This document shows positions 7,713 through 14,883 of a stretch of 18,268 bases of DNA, in pieces. The notes under the pieces are model-generated. The model worked only from the letters and a program-made list of their open reading frames with translations, did not search any database and had not been told where the DNA came from. The DNA is from an uncultured Collinsella sp. Its GTDB lineage: Bacteria > Actinomycetota > Coriobacteriia > Coriobacteriales > Coriobacteriaceae. Both the position numbers and the translations under genes were made by a program. Every line of letters starts with the position of its first letter. Positions within the stretch are counted from its first letter, which is position 1. The stretch lies in assembly GCA_958348565.1 (NCBI GenBank), contig CATVZP010000039.1:1-18268 (forward strand), given 5' to 3'.

Positions 7713-7758
7713 AGAAAAGGTTTACAGTCGAGCAAATTGTCCTGGGCCTTTTCTGTTT
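7713..7758 (+). terminator. Possible weak terminator between the third and fourth zinc-ribbon genes
   Basis: AGAAAAGG (7713-7720) pairs with CCTTTTCT (7747-7754) and is followed by GTTT. The 26-base loop is long, so this is a weak candidate. A promoter for the next gene may follow, since TATGCT near 7783 resembles a -10 and the 149-base gap is long enough. Confidence 0.3.
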
Positions 7759-7807
7759 GCAGGCTGTGGGCTATCGTTTCGATATGCTGAAGTTCTAGGG
7801 GGGATAT

Positions 7808-9298
7808 ATGTACTGCGCAAGCTGCGGGGCAAAGATCAAAGACGGGGCGCGATACTGTTCCGCATGCGGAAAACCGTTGGATGTGGATGATGCGCCGGCG
7901 AATGCTCAGCAGCCGCTTCCTTCAGGTACACCAAAGGCGCCTGCTGATAGAAAAGCGACGAGCGATCCTGCTGCATCTCGCGCAGAGAGCGCTTCTCCGG
8001 CGCCCTCTGAGCATATGTCCTTTGCGGCCTTTATGATGCAGCGTCGGCAGATCGGCCGTTTTGCCGTGCCTACGTTTGTCACCATTCTTGCAGCAATCAT
8101 CTTTACCGCTGGTGTCGCCTACGCACTGGTCAAAGCTTACGAGGCCTTTGTGCTGCCTCAGCTGCAGCAGCAGGAACAGCCGGCTGCAGTCGAGAATAAG
8201 TCGTCTAAAAAGAAGGTCGCGGCAGCTAACAAGAAAGCGCACGAGGCCTACGAGGGCGTGGTTGCGCGTTACGAGGACTTTGTGAGCTATTGCGAGCAGA
8301 AGGGAGCTGGTACTGCCAACTACGACGACTGGGCTCTGGGGCGCGGCGATGATTCTGGGCTGGGGAAGATATTCGTTTATGACAGCCAGAATGCTCCCGG
8401 CTTTTTAAACTACTACTATGCTTTCGATGATTTGAACGGTGACGGAATTGACGAGCTGCTTATTGGGTCTGTCGATGCGCAGAACGATATTTCGGCGATT
8501 GTAGGTGCCTACTGCTTTGTTGATGGAAAGGCCGTTTCGGTTATGCCTTCGTCAGAGATGGTAGAAGGCTCCAGCAATATGACGAATCGGTATGACGGTT
8601 TTATTGCTCAGGGTGAGAGCCAAGTCATTACTGTCTGCAAGGACGGCATCGTTAAATTTACTTGTAGTCAGGATTGTAACCAGGCAGATTTCTATATTTC
8701 GCTTACTGCAAAGGGTCCTGAGGTCGTAGACGCGGTGCAAATTCAAAATAAGGAATTCGATAGACAGAATGGCGCCTACTTGGTGAGGACTGTCGAGGAT
8801 GGTGGCAAACCACAGGAGACGATGGTCCAGGGGCGTGAAGAAGCGTGCAAAATTCTTGACGAGATTGCCGGGGAGCATCCGGAGGCCGACATTGAAAAGC
8901 CGTCTGCAAGCAGCGATATGTGGAAGGCATTCAAAGGAGCGGAGCCTTCGGAGAGCTCTTTGAAGGACGGCTCTGGCACTGCAGACGATCGAACTGGCGC
9001 ATCTCAAGCACCATCTGAAGCGGCATCCGATAGCGGCGACGATGGGGAGGCCGCTGCGGGCGACGATGGCGTGATCGCCGACATGGATGCGTTCATTGCA
9101 AACGCCAAGCGCGAGTTGATTGTGCCAGATGACGCCTCTATTACGTACAAGGTCGCTGATAGGCCAAGCTATTGGGAGGGGGCGGCAACGTACGTTTGGT
9201 ACGTCGAGTTTTATAAAGACGGAAAGGTCGTAGCGTCTGCGGAATGCGGCTCTGAAGGGTATCCGTGCCGGTCGATTATGGCCTATCACGAGAGCTAG
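7808..9298 (+). CDS. Zinc-ribbon, single-span membrane protein with calcium-loop-like outside domain
   Basis: 496 residues. Zinc ribbon at Cys3, 6, 17 and 20 (MYCASCG, RYCSACG), Ala/Pro/Ser-rich linker, then FMMQRRQIGRFAVP leading into a membrane span at about 88-113, followed by LPQLQQQ. This juxtamembrane block is clearly related to the one at 1185-2402 (FMQRCQVGNRLVPQ, span, then NLQQQ). Outside, residues about 205-218 (FDDLNGDGIDELLIG) form a calcium-loop-like motif comparable with DFDQDGQPELL in the 2404-4023 protein. An acidic, low-complexity linker (about 380-418) separates a last domain of about 70 residues (FIANAKRELIVPDDASITYK, WYVEFYKDGKVVA) that I do not recognise. The start has a strong GGGGGGA site immediately upstream of ATG 7808. 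Confidence 0.78.
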   Translation: MYCASCGAKIKDGARYCSACGKPLDVDDAPANAQQPLPSGTPKAPADRKATSDPAASRAESASPAPSEHMSFAAFMMQRRQIGRFAVPTFVTILAAIIFTAGVAYALVKAYEAFVLPQLQQQEQPAAVENKSSKKKVAAANKKAHEAYEGVVARYEDFVSYCEQKGAGTANYDDWALGRGDDSGLGKIFVYDSQNAPGFLNYYYAFDDLNGDGIDELLIGSVDAQNDISAIVGAYCFVDGKAVSVMPSSEMVEGSSNMTNRYDGFIAQGESQVITVCKDGIVKFTCSQDCNQADFYISLTAKGPEVVDAVQIQNKEFDRQNGAYLVRTVEDGGKPQETMVQGREEACKILDEIAGEHPEADIEKPSASSDMWKAFKGAEPSESSLKDGSGTADDRTGASQAPSEAASDSGDDGEAAAGDDGVIADMDAFIANAKRELIVPDDASITYKVADRPSYWEGAATYVWYVEFYKDGKVVASAECGSEGYPCRSIMAYHES

Positions 9299-9398
9299 TA
9301 ACTTTAGCCGAGGCATTTTGGCATTACGGCGTGCGCGGCTCCTATACCTTTCCCCTTGTTCCATCCGACGAGTTTAGTTACAGCTAAAACGGCCGTTA

Positions 9399-9488
9399 CG
9401 AAGAGCTGACCGAGAGTCCGAAGACACTCGCCCGCTAGCGGGTATGCCCCAAAAGGGTATCTGGGGTTCGAACCCTCCCGGTTCTTCG
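9399..9488 (+). tRNA. tRNA-Ser(GCT)-like gene, probably decayed (pseudo-tRNA)
   Basis: The order of elements matches bacterial tRNA-Ser with anticodon GCT: acceptor GAAGAGC then TG, a D-arm-like CCGAGAG and CGAAGAC, an anticodon arm CTCGC-CCGCTA-GCGGG, the long variable arm ATGCCCCAAAAGGGTAT, and the T-loop GGTTCGAACC. Three defects are visible. The anticodon loop has six bases instead of seven, with C where U33 is expected. The D stem is mostly unpaired in the usual fold. Two extra bases lie between the T stem and the acceptor strand GTTCTTC. The closing stem can still form ten pairs (9399-9408 with 9479-9488, including G-U pairs). No CCA is encoded (TCA follows). It is probably a non-functional copy. 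Confidence 0.55.
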
Positions 9489-9531
9489 TCAGTTGACCAA
9501 AGGTGCGACATTATTACCGCTCGCCGGCGGG

Positions 9532-9562
9532 TGACTAAATGCGATGACTTGCGGGCTATAAT
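9532..9562 (+). promoter_or_regulatory. Probable promoter of the SPFH operon
   Basis: TATAAT at 9557-9562 is a perfect -10 hexamer. The -35 is weak: TGACTA at 9532-9537 is the closest match but gives a 19-base spacer. Transcription would begin near 9569 and give a leader of about 115 bases. Confidence 0.55.
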
Positions 9563-9685
9563 TAACCGAGCTAAGTTGGGGGATAGATTGAGACGCACGG
9601 GCTTTCGATGCGCCTGTCGGCTCGGCATTTCGCAATTCATTAGACACGCGGAGCGCGTGGTTTGGGATTAACGAAAGGAATCAGC

Positions 9686-11062
9686 ATGTCTCTGTTCCAT
9701 AGCGATAACGAAAAGGAAGAAAAGCACAGCGGAATACTCGGTGCCTTTTCTGTCGACAATATCAAATGGGAGCCTGGCAACAACGAAGATGCCTCGCTTG
9801 TCTCATTCCGCTATCCCTACGAGGATTTTCCCAACGGGTCCTATCTTCAGGTTGCGCAATCGCAGATTGCCGTTTTTACCAACAATATGGGGGCGGGCAG
9901 TTCTACTGACGCTACGGGTGCCGGCGATTCTCAGGTAAGCGTGTTTGTCGGTCCGTGCAAGATCAAGCTCGACACGGGAGACAGCCGATTCGCCCCGTTC
10001 CGCAATGCCGCTCATTCGCTTACCGGCGGTAGCTCGGCGTTTCATTCCGTTGTGTACTTTATCAATACCAACTACATGAACGAGCTACGCTGGGGCACGA
10101 CCGAGCCCATCATCGTTCAAGACCCTGAGGAAGACGTCAACGTTCACGTTCGCGCCTTCGGTTTGTTTGGCGTGCATATCGAGCAGAACGACTCGAGTCT
10201 GGTTCCCATTCAGGCGAGGAAGTTCCTTGTTAAGGTCGTGGGCACGCGAGATCGCTATACGCGAGAAGAACTTACCTCCTTTATGCGGGCAAAAATCCTT
10301 GAGTATGTTCCCGACTTGCTTGCTAAGGCGATTGTTGACCAAGGGGTTTCCGTTCTAAAAATCGCGACACATCTGAGCGATTTCTCGTCTCAGATGCAGG
10401 GAAGGCTCGTTAACTATTTCGATGAGTTTGGCCTCACGCTCGATAACTTCTCGTTCAATAGCATCAAACCCTTCGAAGACGATCTTACCGCCATCAACGA
10501 GATGAAGATCCAACGTAAGCGGAGCATTCTCGAGGCGCAGGGTAACGCCGCCCAGATGGACATCGAGTCCGAGGCGCTTGCCAGGAAACGTGCGCGCGAA
10601 GGCTACGACTATCAGCAGGAGCGCGGTATGGACGTAATGCAGAGCGCTGCGGGCAATGAGGGAAGTGCCGCATCGGGCCTCATGGGAGCCGGCATGGGAC
10701 TCGGCATGGGCGTTGGCATGGGCGGTGCATTTGGAGCTGGCTTTTCCAACTTGGCCAACCAGACCCTGGGCACTGTTGCCCCCATGGTCGGAACGACTCC
10801 CGCGTCCGCAAGTATGCAAAACGGTCCCGTGTGCCCCAGTTGCGGAAACGTTAATCCGATGGGTGCTAAGTTCTGCCCGGAATGCGGACAGAAGCTCGAG
10901 CAGGGCGTTGCGTGTTTGGCGTGCGGGCATCTTAACCCGGCCGGTGCCAAGTTCTGTCTTGAGTGCGGGAACCGGTTGGCCTCACCAAAGTGTCCGAGCT
11001 GCGGAGCTGAGTTGCCCGAGGGGACCAAATTTTGCCCCGATTGCGGAACTAAGATCCAATAA
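9686..11062 (+). CDS. SPFH-domain protein with three C-terminal zinc ribbons (YdjI-like)
   Basis: 458 residues. The first about 270 residues match the SPFH/virion-core-like family that includes B. subtilis YdjI: an opening with LGAFSVDNIKWE, then FPNGSYLQVAQSQIAVFTN, FAPFRNAAHSLTGG and FDEFGLTLDNFSFNSI. A helical segment (about 270-320) is followed by a Met/Gly-rich linker (about 332-355; GMGLGMGVGMGGAFGAG). The tail holds three zinc ribbons in tandem, each a CxxC pair followed by a second CxxC pair (CPSC/CPEC, CLAC/CLEC, CPSC/CPDC). YdjI-type proteins act at the inner face of the membrane with zinc-ribbon membrane partners and PspA. I chose ATG 9686 because AAAGGA lies seven bases upstream; a frame extension to 9662 lacks a site. 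The next gene starts 12 bases after the stop. Confidence 0.88.
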   Translation: MSLFHSDNEKEEKHSGILGAFSVDNIKWEPGNNEDASLVSFRYPYEDFPNGSYLQVAQSQIAVFTNNMGAGSSTDATGAGDSQVSVFVGPCKIKLDTGDSRFAPFRNAAHSLTGGSSAFHSVVYFINTNYMNELRWGTTEPIIVQDPEEDVNVHVRAFGLFGVHIEQNDSSLVPIQARKFLVKVVGTRDRYTREELTSFMRAKILEYVPDLLAKAIVDQGVSVLKIATHLSDFSSQMQGRLVNYFDEFGLTLDNFSFNSIKPFEDDLTAINEMKIQRKRSILEAQGNAAQMDIESEALARKRAREGYDYQQERGMDVMQSAAGNEGSAASGLMGAGMGLGMGVGMGGAFGAGFSNLANQTLGTVAPMVGTTPASASMQNGPVCPSCGNVNPMGAKFCPECGQKLEQGVACLACGHLNPAGAKFCLECGNRLASPKCPSCGAELPEGTKFCPDCGTKIQ

Positions 11063-11074
11063 GGAGAAACAAAG

Positions 11075-11776
11075 ATGAACGGTTCTGTTAAACGTGTCAT
11101 TTTGGGCGAGGCAATCGTCTTGGTGGCGTGGCTTGTAATCATGTTTGTCTGCAAAAACGCGCTGATGAATCCTATCGTCTTTGCTATGTCGCTTGGCTTT
11201 GGGGTTTTGGCTTTTGCGGTGGCTTCGATTTCGGCTACCATGTCCGATAGGCAGTCCACGGTCAAAAGCACGACCGAAATCCATTATTTGCCGGTCGCAT
11301 CCAGCTGTGCCTACTTTGTCGTTGCCCTTCTGGCCAACACGTACTTTGTGTTTGCGGCATATGGGTGGGGCGGCAGCACGATTCCAGTTGTCGTAAACGT
11401 TGTCCTTCTTGCTGTGCTTGTCCTTGTGCAGATGGGTCTAGCCTTCAATGCCCGCCAGGTGGACCAAAAGGTTGCCGCCGTGGCGGCAAAGACGGTTCAA
11501 ACGGCGCAATTTGCATCGTATGTGGGACAGCTCCTTGCCGTAGCGCAAGACGTTCAGGTCAAAGCCGAACTCAAAGTGCTCAAAGACGACATCTCCTTTA
11601 GTTCCAACATGTCGCAGCCCCATGCTCAAGAGATTGAGCGACAGTTCTCCGCTGCGCTCGAGGCCGTCTCGAATTCCATGAGTGCCGATGAGCCAGCAGA
11701 TGTTACGGTTGGCCTTGTCCATGATGCGCGCCGTATCTGGAAAAAGCGCAATGCGGCGCTGACCGCTGTCAAATAA
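11075..11776 (+). CDS. Four-span membrane protein of unknown function in the SPFH operon
   Basis: 233 residues. Spans are visible at about 8-27, 30-53, 72-97 and 102-124, and the last about 105 residues are soluble, Ala/Val-rich and probably helical (VDQKVAAVAAKTVQTAQFAS, then EIERQFSAALEAVSNSMSAD). With an even number of spans, both ends should be cytoplasmic. I do not recognise the family. AAGGAG directly after the SPFH stop gives a strong ribosome binding site and points to one mRNA. A role as membrane anchor for the SPFH protein, like YdjG/YdjH in Bacillus, is plausible but inferred from context only. Confidence 0.75.
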   Translation: MNGSVKRVILGEAIVLVAWLVIMFVCKNALMNPIVFAMSLGFGVLAFAVASISATMSDRQSTVKSTTEIHYLPVASSCAYFVVALLANTYFVFAAYGWGGSTIPVVVNVVLLAVLVLVQMGLAFNARQVDQKVAAVAAKTVQTAQFASYVGQLLAVAQDVQVKAELKVLKDDISFSSNMSQPHAQEIERQFSAALEAVSNSMSADEPADVTVGLVHDARRIWKKRNAALTAVK

Positions 11777-11830
11777 GAACTCGTGTTGCTTTTTGCCAGG
11801 GCACTTTGATGGTTGAAGTGGGGGAAGCTA

Positions 11831-12637
11831 TTGGAAATCAACGGAATAACTTGCGAGGGCTGCGGCAGCACCGATGTCGAGTTTGACCCCGCAACGCGAA
11901 AGGTTCATTGCAACCAGTGCGGCCGCGAGATGTATTATTCGCGGGCACGTCTGGGGGCCACGGGCAAAGTCGCGTTTGCCAAGGACAATGCCATCAAGTT
12001 TTTTAAGGGTGGTAACTTTCCGGAGGCCCGCAAATTTGCCGCGGACGTGCTCAATATGATGCAAGACAACGCGGCGGCACAGTTTATGGTTGCGTACTGC
12101 GATGAGTTTTGTGAAGGTCTTTCGGGTTCGATGGTGGTTTTCTTTAAAAGGGCCGAAGATATCCCTCTCGAATATGACGAAGTGCGTGACTTGATCGACT
12201 TGTTTGAGTCGACGCTCTACAACATGCGTGACTTTGAGGTTCAGATGGTATCGCTCGTGGTCGCCAATATGCAGAGCATGGAGGATCGGCCTCGGCTTGA
12301 GAGCTTTATCGATGCTGTGTGCCCGTTCTGCATAGCGCGGTATGCTTCGGAAGACTTTATGACTGCAGAGCGGGAGAGTTTCTATCAAGATATCGCCGCC
12401 AACTGCAACATACCCAAAACGTGTCTCGCACTACTCAAGGGCATTAGAGAGAACCCCGGGTCCCCCTATAAAACTGGTTCGTTTGCGTTACGAAGAAGGA
12501 CCTCGTACTTTCTCGAACACTATGTGGAGCCCGTCGGGCGCATCGTCAATTCGATGAAGGCAAGCCAATACAAACAGAAGTTTCTTGTGGCCTATCAGCA
12601 GGTGTCCGAGCAATACCGAAGCATGGCCTCTCAATAA
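11831..12637 (+). CDS. TFIIB-type zinc-ribbon protein with helical C-terminal region
   Basis: 268 residues. The N-terminus has a zinc ribbon with Cys8, Cys11, Cys27 and Cys30 (ITCEGCGSTDVEF, then VHCNQCGREMYY), of the type annotated as TFIIB-like in bacteria. The rest is alpha-helical and TPR-like (AIKFFKGGNFPEARKFAADV), with no membrane span. I chose TTG 11831, because GGGGGAA lies five to ten bases before it and the ribbon then begins close to the N-terminus; TTG 11813 is the alternative and has a poorer site. It lies 54 bases after the membrane gene and probably shares its mRNA. It may be a cytoplasmic partner of the SPFH protein. The precise function is unknown. Confidence 0.75.
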   Translation: MEINGITCEGCGSTDVEFDPATRKVHCNQCGREMYYSRARLGATGKVAFAKDNAIKFFKGGNFPEARKFAADVLNMMQDNAAAQFMVAYCDEFCEGLSGSMVVFFKRAEDIPLEYDEVRDLIDLFESTLYNMRDFEVQMVSLVVANMQSMEDRPRLESFIDAVCPFCIARYASEDFMTAERESFYQDIAANCNIPKTCLALLKGIRENPGSPYKTGSFALRRRTSYFLEHYVEPVGRIVNSMKASQYKQKFLVAYQQVSEQYRSMASQ

Positions 12638-12709
12638 AGCAGATGGCGGGCGCTTACTCGCTTAAAGCTATTGGATGATCTAAACAGTGCAAACTGAAAG
12701 GTGGTACAG

Positions 12710-14365
12710 ATGAGTGATTCGGGAGTAGATACTGTCCTTATCGAGCGCAGGATCGCCGCTATTGGAACAAAAGTTGACCAGATGACCACGAAGGTCGATA
12801 AGGTCGAATCGCAAATGGAGGAAGTGCGGAAGGACCTTAAAAAGCTCCGAAAGGACTTTCTCGAGATGATGCTCGAGCAGCGTCGTACCGCCGCACTTGA
12901 GCAGGCGACTACGGAGCTCGTGAGCGTCCGGCAGGAGATGGACAAAAAGTTCGGCAACTACTCAGTGGTTCGAAACACCATGGTCGGTATTCTCCAGGCA
13001 ACCGATGCGGCGCTCGTGCGCAAGGCGACGATTTCGACGGTCTCCGAGGAGTTAATGATCTCTACCCCGGACTACTGGCTGGCACCTGTCCTGGTTGCCC
13101 TTGCGGCATGGATCAACAACAACCGAGATCTTGCAGAGCGCGCAATACGCGAGGCTGTCAAACGTGACAACGAGCACACGTCGCTTGCGATGGCTCTGAT
13201 CTGCAGACGTAATAACCGCACGGCTACGTGCTACGAATGGCTAGCGCGCTACTTCTCGACGCAAAACGCCGCCCGCATCGATGCCGATGCGATGGTCTAC
13301 ATCGATGCCTATATCAACGGCATCTTCGGAACCGACGAAAAGCACCTGTGCGACGACTATATGGCGGGCTGGATCGAGCAGATCAGAAATCAGAGCCCTG
13401 AGTTCGAGAATGAGCAGTCAGAGTCATGGGCGGAGTACTTTACCGGCTACGAGGAGGATATGAGCTCGAGATATCCGGCGCTCAAGGTAGTGGTCAAGGA
13501 GTTTGACTACATCAATAAGTATCTCGGAAAAGTCGAGGCAATCGAGAGCATCTCCAATGACTTCGCCGACCTCAAGGCTTCTGATGTTGACGAGAGGACG
13601 CTTGCCGAGCAGGTTGACAGGCATTTGATGGAGCTCGTTAACTCCGATGACTCCAAGGAGCGAAATTTGCGCCGCCAGGAGGAGTATCTTCTTGCGGTCA
13701 AGGCATTTGGCGGAGACGTGGAGCGCGCCCGAGAGCTCGTCAATCGTCGCCGCGATGAGAAGCGTCAGCAGACGATGAACATCATCGACCAGATGACACG
13801 CTCGATGCGCGACCAGAGTGCGTCTGTGGATGTGCATAAGAAGAAGACCGCGATTCAGTTTTTGGGTTCCTATATCAACGGTGGTTTCAACCGGTATCGC
13901 AAGAGCGACATCCCCGAATTTCCGCAGGCGATAACCCTTGACTTCGACGGATGGACAAGCAGGGTGGTTACCGGCGATGAGGGTAATGCGCTGCGCGGCG
14001 ATTATGTTCGCTATGTCGGTGAAGAGAAGAAAAAGGAGCTCGCTGAGCTTGATGTCAAGGTTGCGAAGGGCAACAAGAGCCACAAGATAGCGGCCGTTGT
14101 CCTCGCTGTTTTGGGAGTAGCTTTCTTTGCGTTTGTAAACCAGGTTATTGGCATTCTGCTTCTTGCGGGGGCTGGCTATTGTCTAGTAAAGACGAGCCTC
14201 TCGGGCAAGCAGTGCGCTGCGGAGGCAGAAGAGATTGAGGCCAAATACTCCAAACGCATCCAGGAAGGCTGTTCCGAGATCGATCTGGCGCTTAATCAGT
14301 GGAAGAGCGCGAAGGAAGCTGCGGCCGAGCGCAGCGACCTGCTTAAGCTTGAGAAGGTTGCCTAG
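12710..14365 (+). CDS. Coiled-coil protein with two C-terminal membrane spans, unknown function
   Basis: 551 residues. Residues about 9-82 form a strong heptad-type coiled coil (IGTKVDQMTTKVDKVESQ, EEVRKDLKKLRKDFLEMM). A long helical middle follows (DYWLAPVLVALAAWINNN, ERAIREAVKRDNEHTSLAMA), resembling helical-repeat solenoids. At about 459-494 a hydrophobic pair (IAAVVLAVLGVAFFAFV, IGILLLAGAGYCLV) gives a membrane hairpin, and a further charged helix follows to the end. Both ends should be cytoplasmic. I chose ATG 12710 since AAAGGTGG ends about five bases upstream; GTG 12701 overlaps that site. The gene lies within the SPFH operon. I know of no assigned function; it could tether or organise the complex at the membrane. 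Confidence 0.78.
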   Translation: MSDSGVDTVLIERRIAAIGTKVDQMTTKVDKVESQMEEVRKDLKKLRKDFLEMMLEQRRTAALEQATTELVSVRQEMDKKFGNYSVVRNTMVGILQATDAALVRKATISTVSEELMISTPDYWLAPVLVALAAWINNNRDLAERAIREAVKRDNEHTSLAMALICRRNNRTATCYEWLARYFSTQNAARIDADAMVYIDAYINGIFGTDEKHLCDDYMAGWIEQIRNQSPEFENEQSESWAEYFTGYEEDMSSRYPALKVVVKEFDYINKYLGKVEAIESISNDFADLKASDVDERTLAEQVDRHLMELVNSDDSKERNLRRQEEYLLAVKAFGGDVERARELVNRRRDEKRQQTMNIIDQMTRSMRDQSASVDVHKKKTAIQFLGSYINGGFNRYRKSDIPEFPQAITLDFDGWTSRVVTGDEGNALRGDYVRYVGEEKKKELAELDVKVAKGNKSHKIAAVVLAVLGVAFFAFVNQVIGILLLAGAGYCLVKTSLSGKQCAAEAEEIEAKYSKRIQEGCSEIDLALNQWKSAKEAAAERSDLLKLEKVA

Positions 14366-14408
14366 CCGGTAGGATTTGTCTCGATAATCCATGAATGGAG
14401 TGAAAAAG

Positions 14409-14600
14409 ATGGCTGATGAAGTGACTGATTTCGACCATAACGATGCTGCAATGCAGGACCTCGATGCATTGAGCGAGCTCGATAGTCTGTTTGAAGAGGA
14501 CGAGCGACTGAAGCAAGCTGAGAACAATGTTTTGACCCAAAATCTCACGGGCTTTGCAAACTGCTTTCCCGATTGGGATTTGCATCCGCCGGTAGCGTAG
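14409..14600 (+). CDS. Small acidic protein, last gene of the SPFH operon
   Basis: 63 residues, strongly acidic in the first half (DALSELDSLFEEDERLKQ) and ending in FANCFPDWDLHPPVA. ATG 14409 is preceded at six bases by GGAGTG, and the stop of the coiled-coil gene is only 43 bases upstream, so it is likely co-transcribed. The end motif Pro-Asp-Trp-Asp-Leu-x-Pro-Pro looks like a short docking peptide; I infer that it could bind another member of the operon. There is no membrane span. An alternative start at ATG 14391 adds six residues but lacks a site. The protein is unrecognised. Confidence 0.65.
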   Translation: MADEVTDFDHNDAAMQDLDALSELDSLFEEDERLKQAENNVLTQNLTGFANCFPDWDLHPPVA

Positions 14601-14633
14601 AAAAGCGCTTGAAGCACAAGCTGCGATCATTTG

Positions 14634-14710
14634 GAAACATCGATGTTTCTGCGGGCTAGAAGCCATGGGGCTTTTGGCCCGCTGGCTTTCATATGCCGGT
14701 CGGCGGCATA
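14634..14710. other. Three consecutive inverted repeats after the SPFH operon
   Basis: GAAACATCGATGTTTC (14634-14649) is a perfect 16-base palindrome. GCGGGC (14651-14656) pairs with GCCCGC (14677-14682) around an inner AAGCC/GGCTT hairpin. TATGCCG (14692-14698) pairs with CGGCATA (14704-14710). None is followed by a long T run, so they are not typical terminators. They may end the operon mRNA or protect its 3' end. Confidence 0.45.
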
Positions 14711-14801
14711 GGGCATCAACCGTATTCTAGGTTCTTGGACGCCAGGCCGACTCGCTTCGGATCGGGCGCTACACCACCTTTCTCGACACCACCAATCTGA
14801 C

Positions 14802-14833
14802 AGGGCCTCGTCCGTTCTCGAGCGGGGCCCTTT
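14802..14833 (+). terminator. Possible terminator upstream of the toxin-antitoxin promoter
   Basis: AGGGCC (14802-14807) pairs with GGCCCT (14826-14831), with further imperfect pairing inside (TCG with CGA), followed by TTTG. The T run is short, so this is uncertain. It lies right before the antitoxin promoter and could insulate it from read-through. Confidence 0.4.
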
Positions 14834-14866
14834 GTGCGGCCTTTCATGTTTGCTATACTGCTAGCA
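14832..14866 (+). promoter_or_regulatory. Toxin-antitoxin promoter with adjacent palindrome
   Basis: TGCTATACT at 14851-14859 is an extended -10 (TG, one base, TATACT). A weak -35 TTGTGC lies at 14832-14837. TGCTAGCA (14859-14866) is a perfect eight-base palindrome overlapping the end of the -10 and the start site, a fitting position for autorepression by a ribbon-helix-helix antitoxin. Confidence 0.55.
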
Positions 14867-14883
14867 CGTAGAGAGGAGCCGCT

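Larger units (their letters stand above)
9299..9685. other. Spacer holding a tRNA-Ser-like relic and the SPFH-operon promoter
   Basis: No protein gene is credible in these 387 bases. It contains the tRNA-like structure at 9399-9488, a TATAAT hexamer at 9557-9562, and a leader of about 115 bases before ATG 9686. Just before the ribosome binding site AAAGGA, CACGCG (9645-9650) and CGCGTG (9654-9659) can form a small hairpin that might influence translation. Confidence 0.55.

Noticed and set aside
8552..9364. Minus-strand open frame of 270 codons opposite the fourth zinc-ribbon gene
   Set aside because: Shadow frame rich in Arg and Cys with no motif and no ribosome binding site.
9399..9488. Reading the tRNA-like element as an allo-tRNA with a long acceptor stem
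   Set aside because: A 9- or 10-pair acceptor plus a 4-5 pair T stem exceeds the 12-13 pair total, and the anticodon arm cannot form a seven-base loop.
9374..9640. Minus-strand open frame with GGFEPQIPFWGI
   Set aside because: This peptide is the well-known false translation of the antisense strand of tRNA-Ser genes; it instead supports the tRNA-like call.
10612..11271. Minus-strand open frame of 219 codons opposite the zinc-ribbon tail
   Set aside because: It is a shadow of repeated Cys-Gly codons in the SPFH gene; no credible start signal.
11809..11860. ATG 11809 as start of the TFIIB-type zinc-ribbon gene
   Set aside because: It is in a different frame from the zinc ribbon and gives no protein-like sequence.
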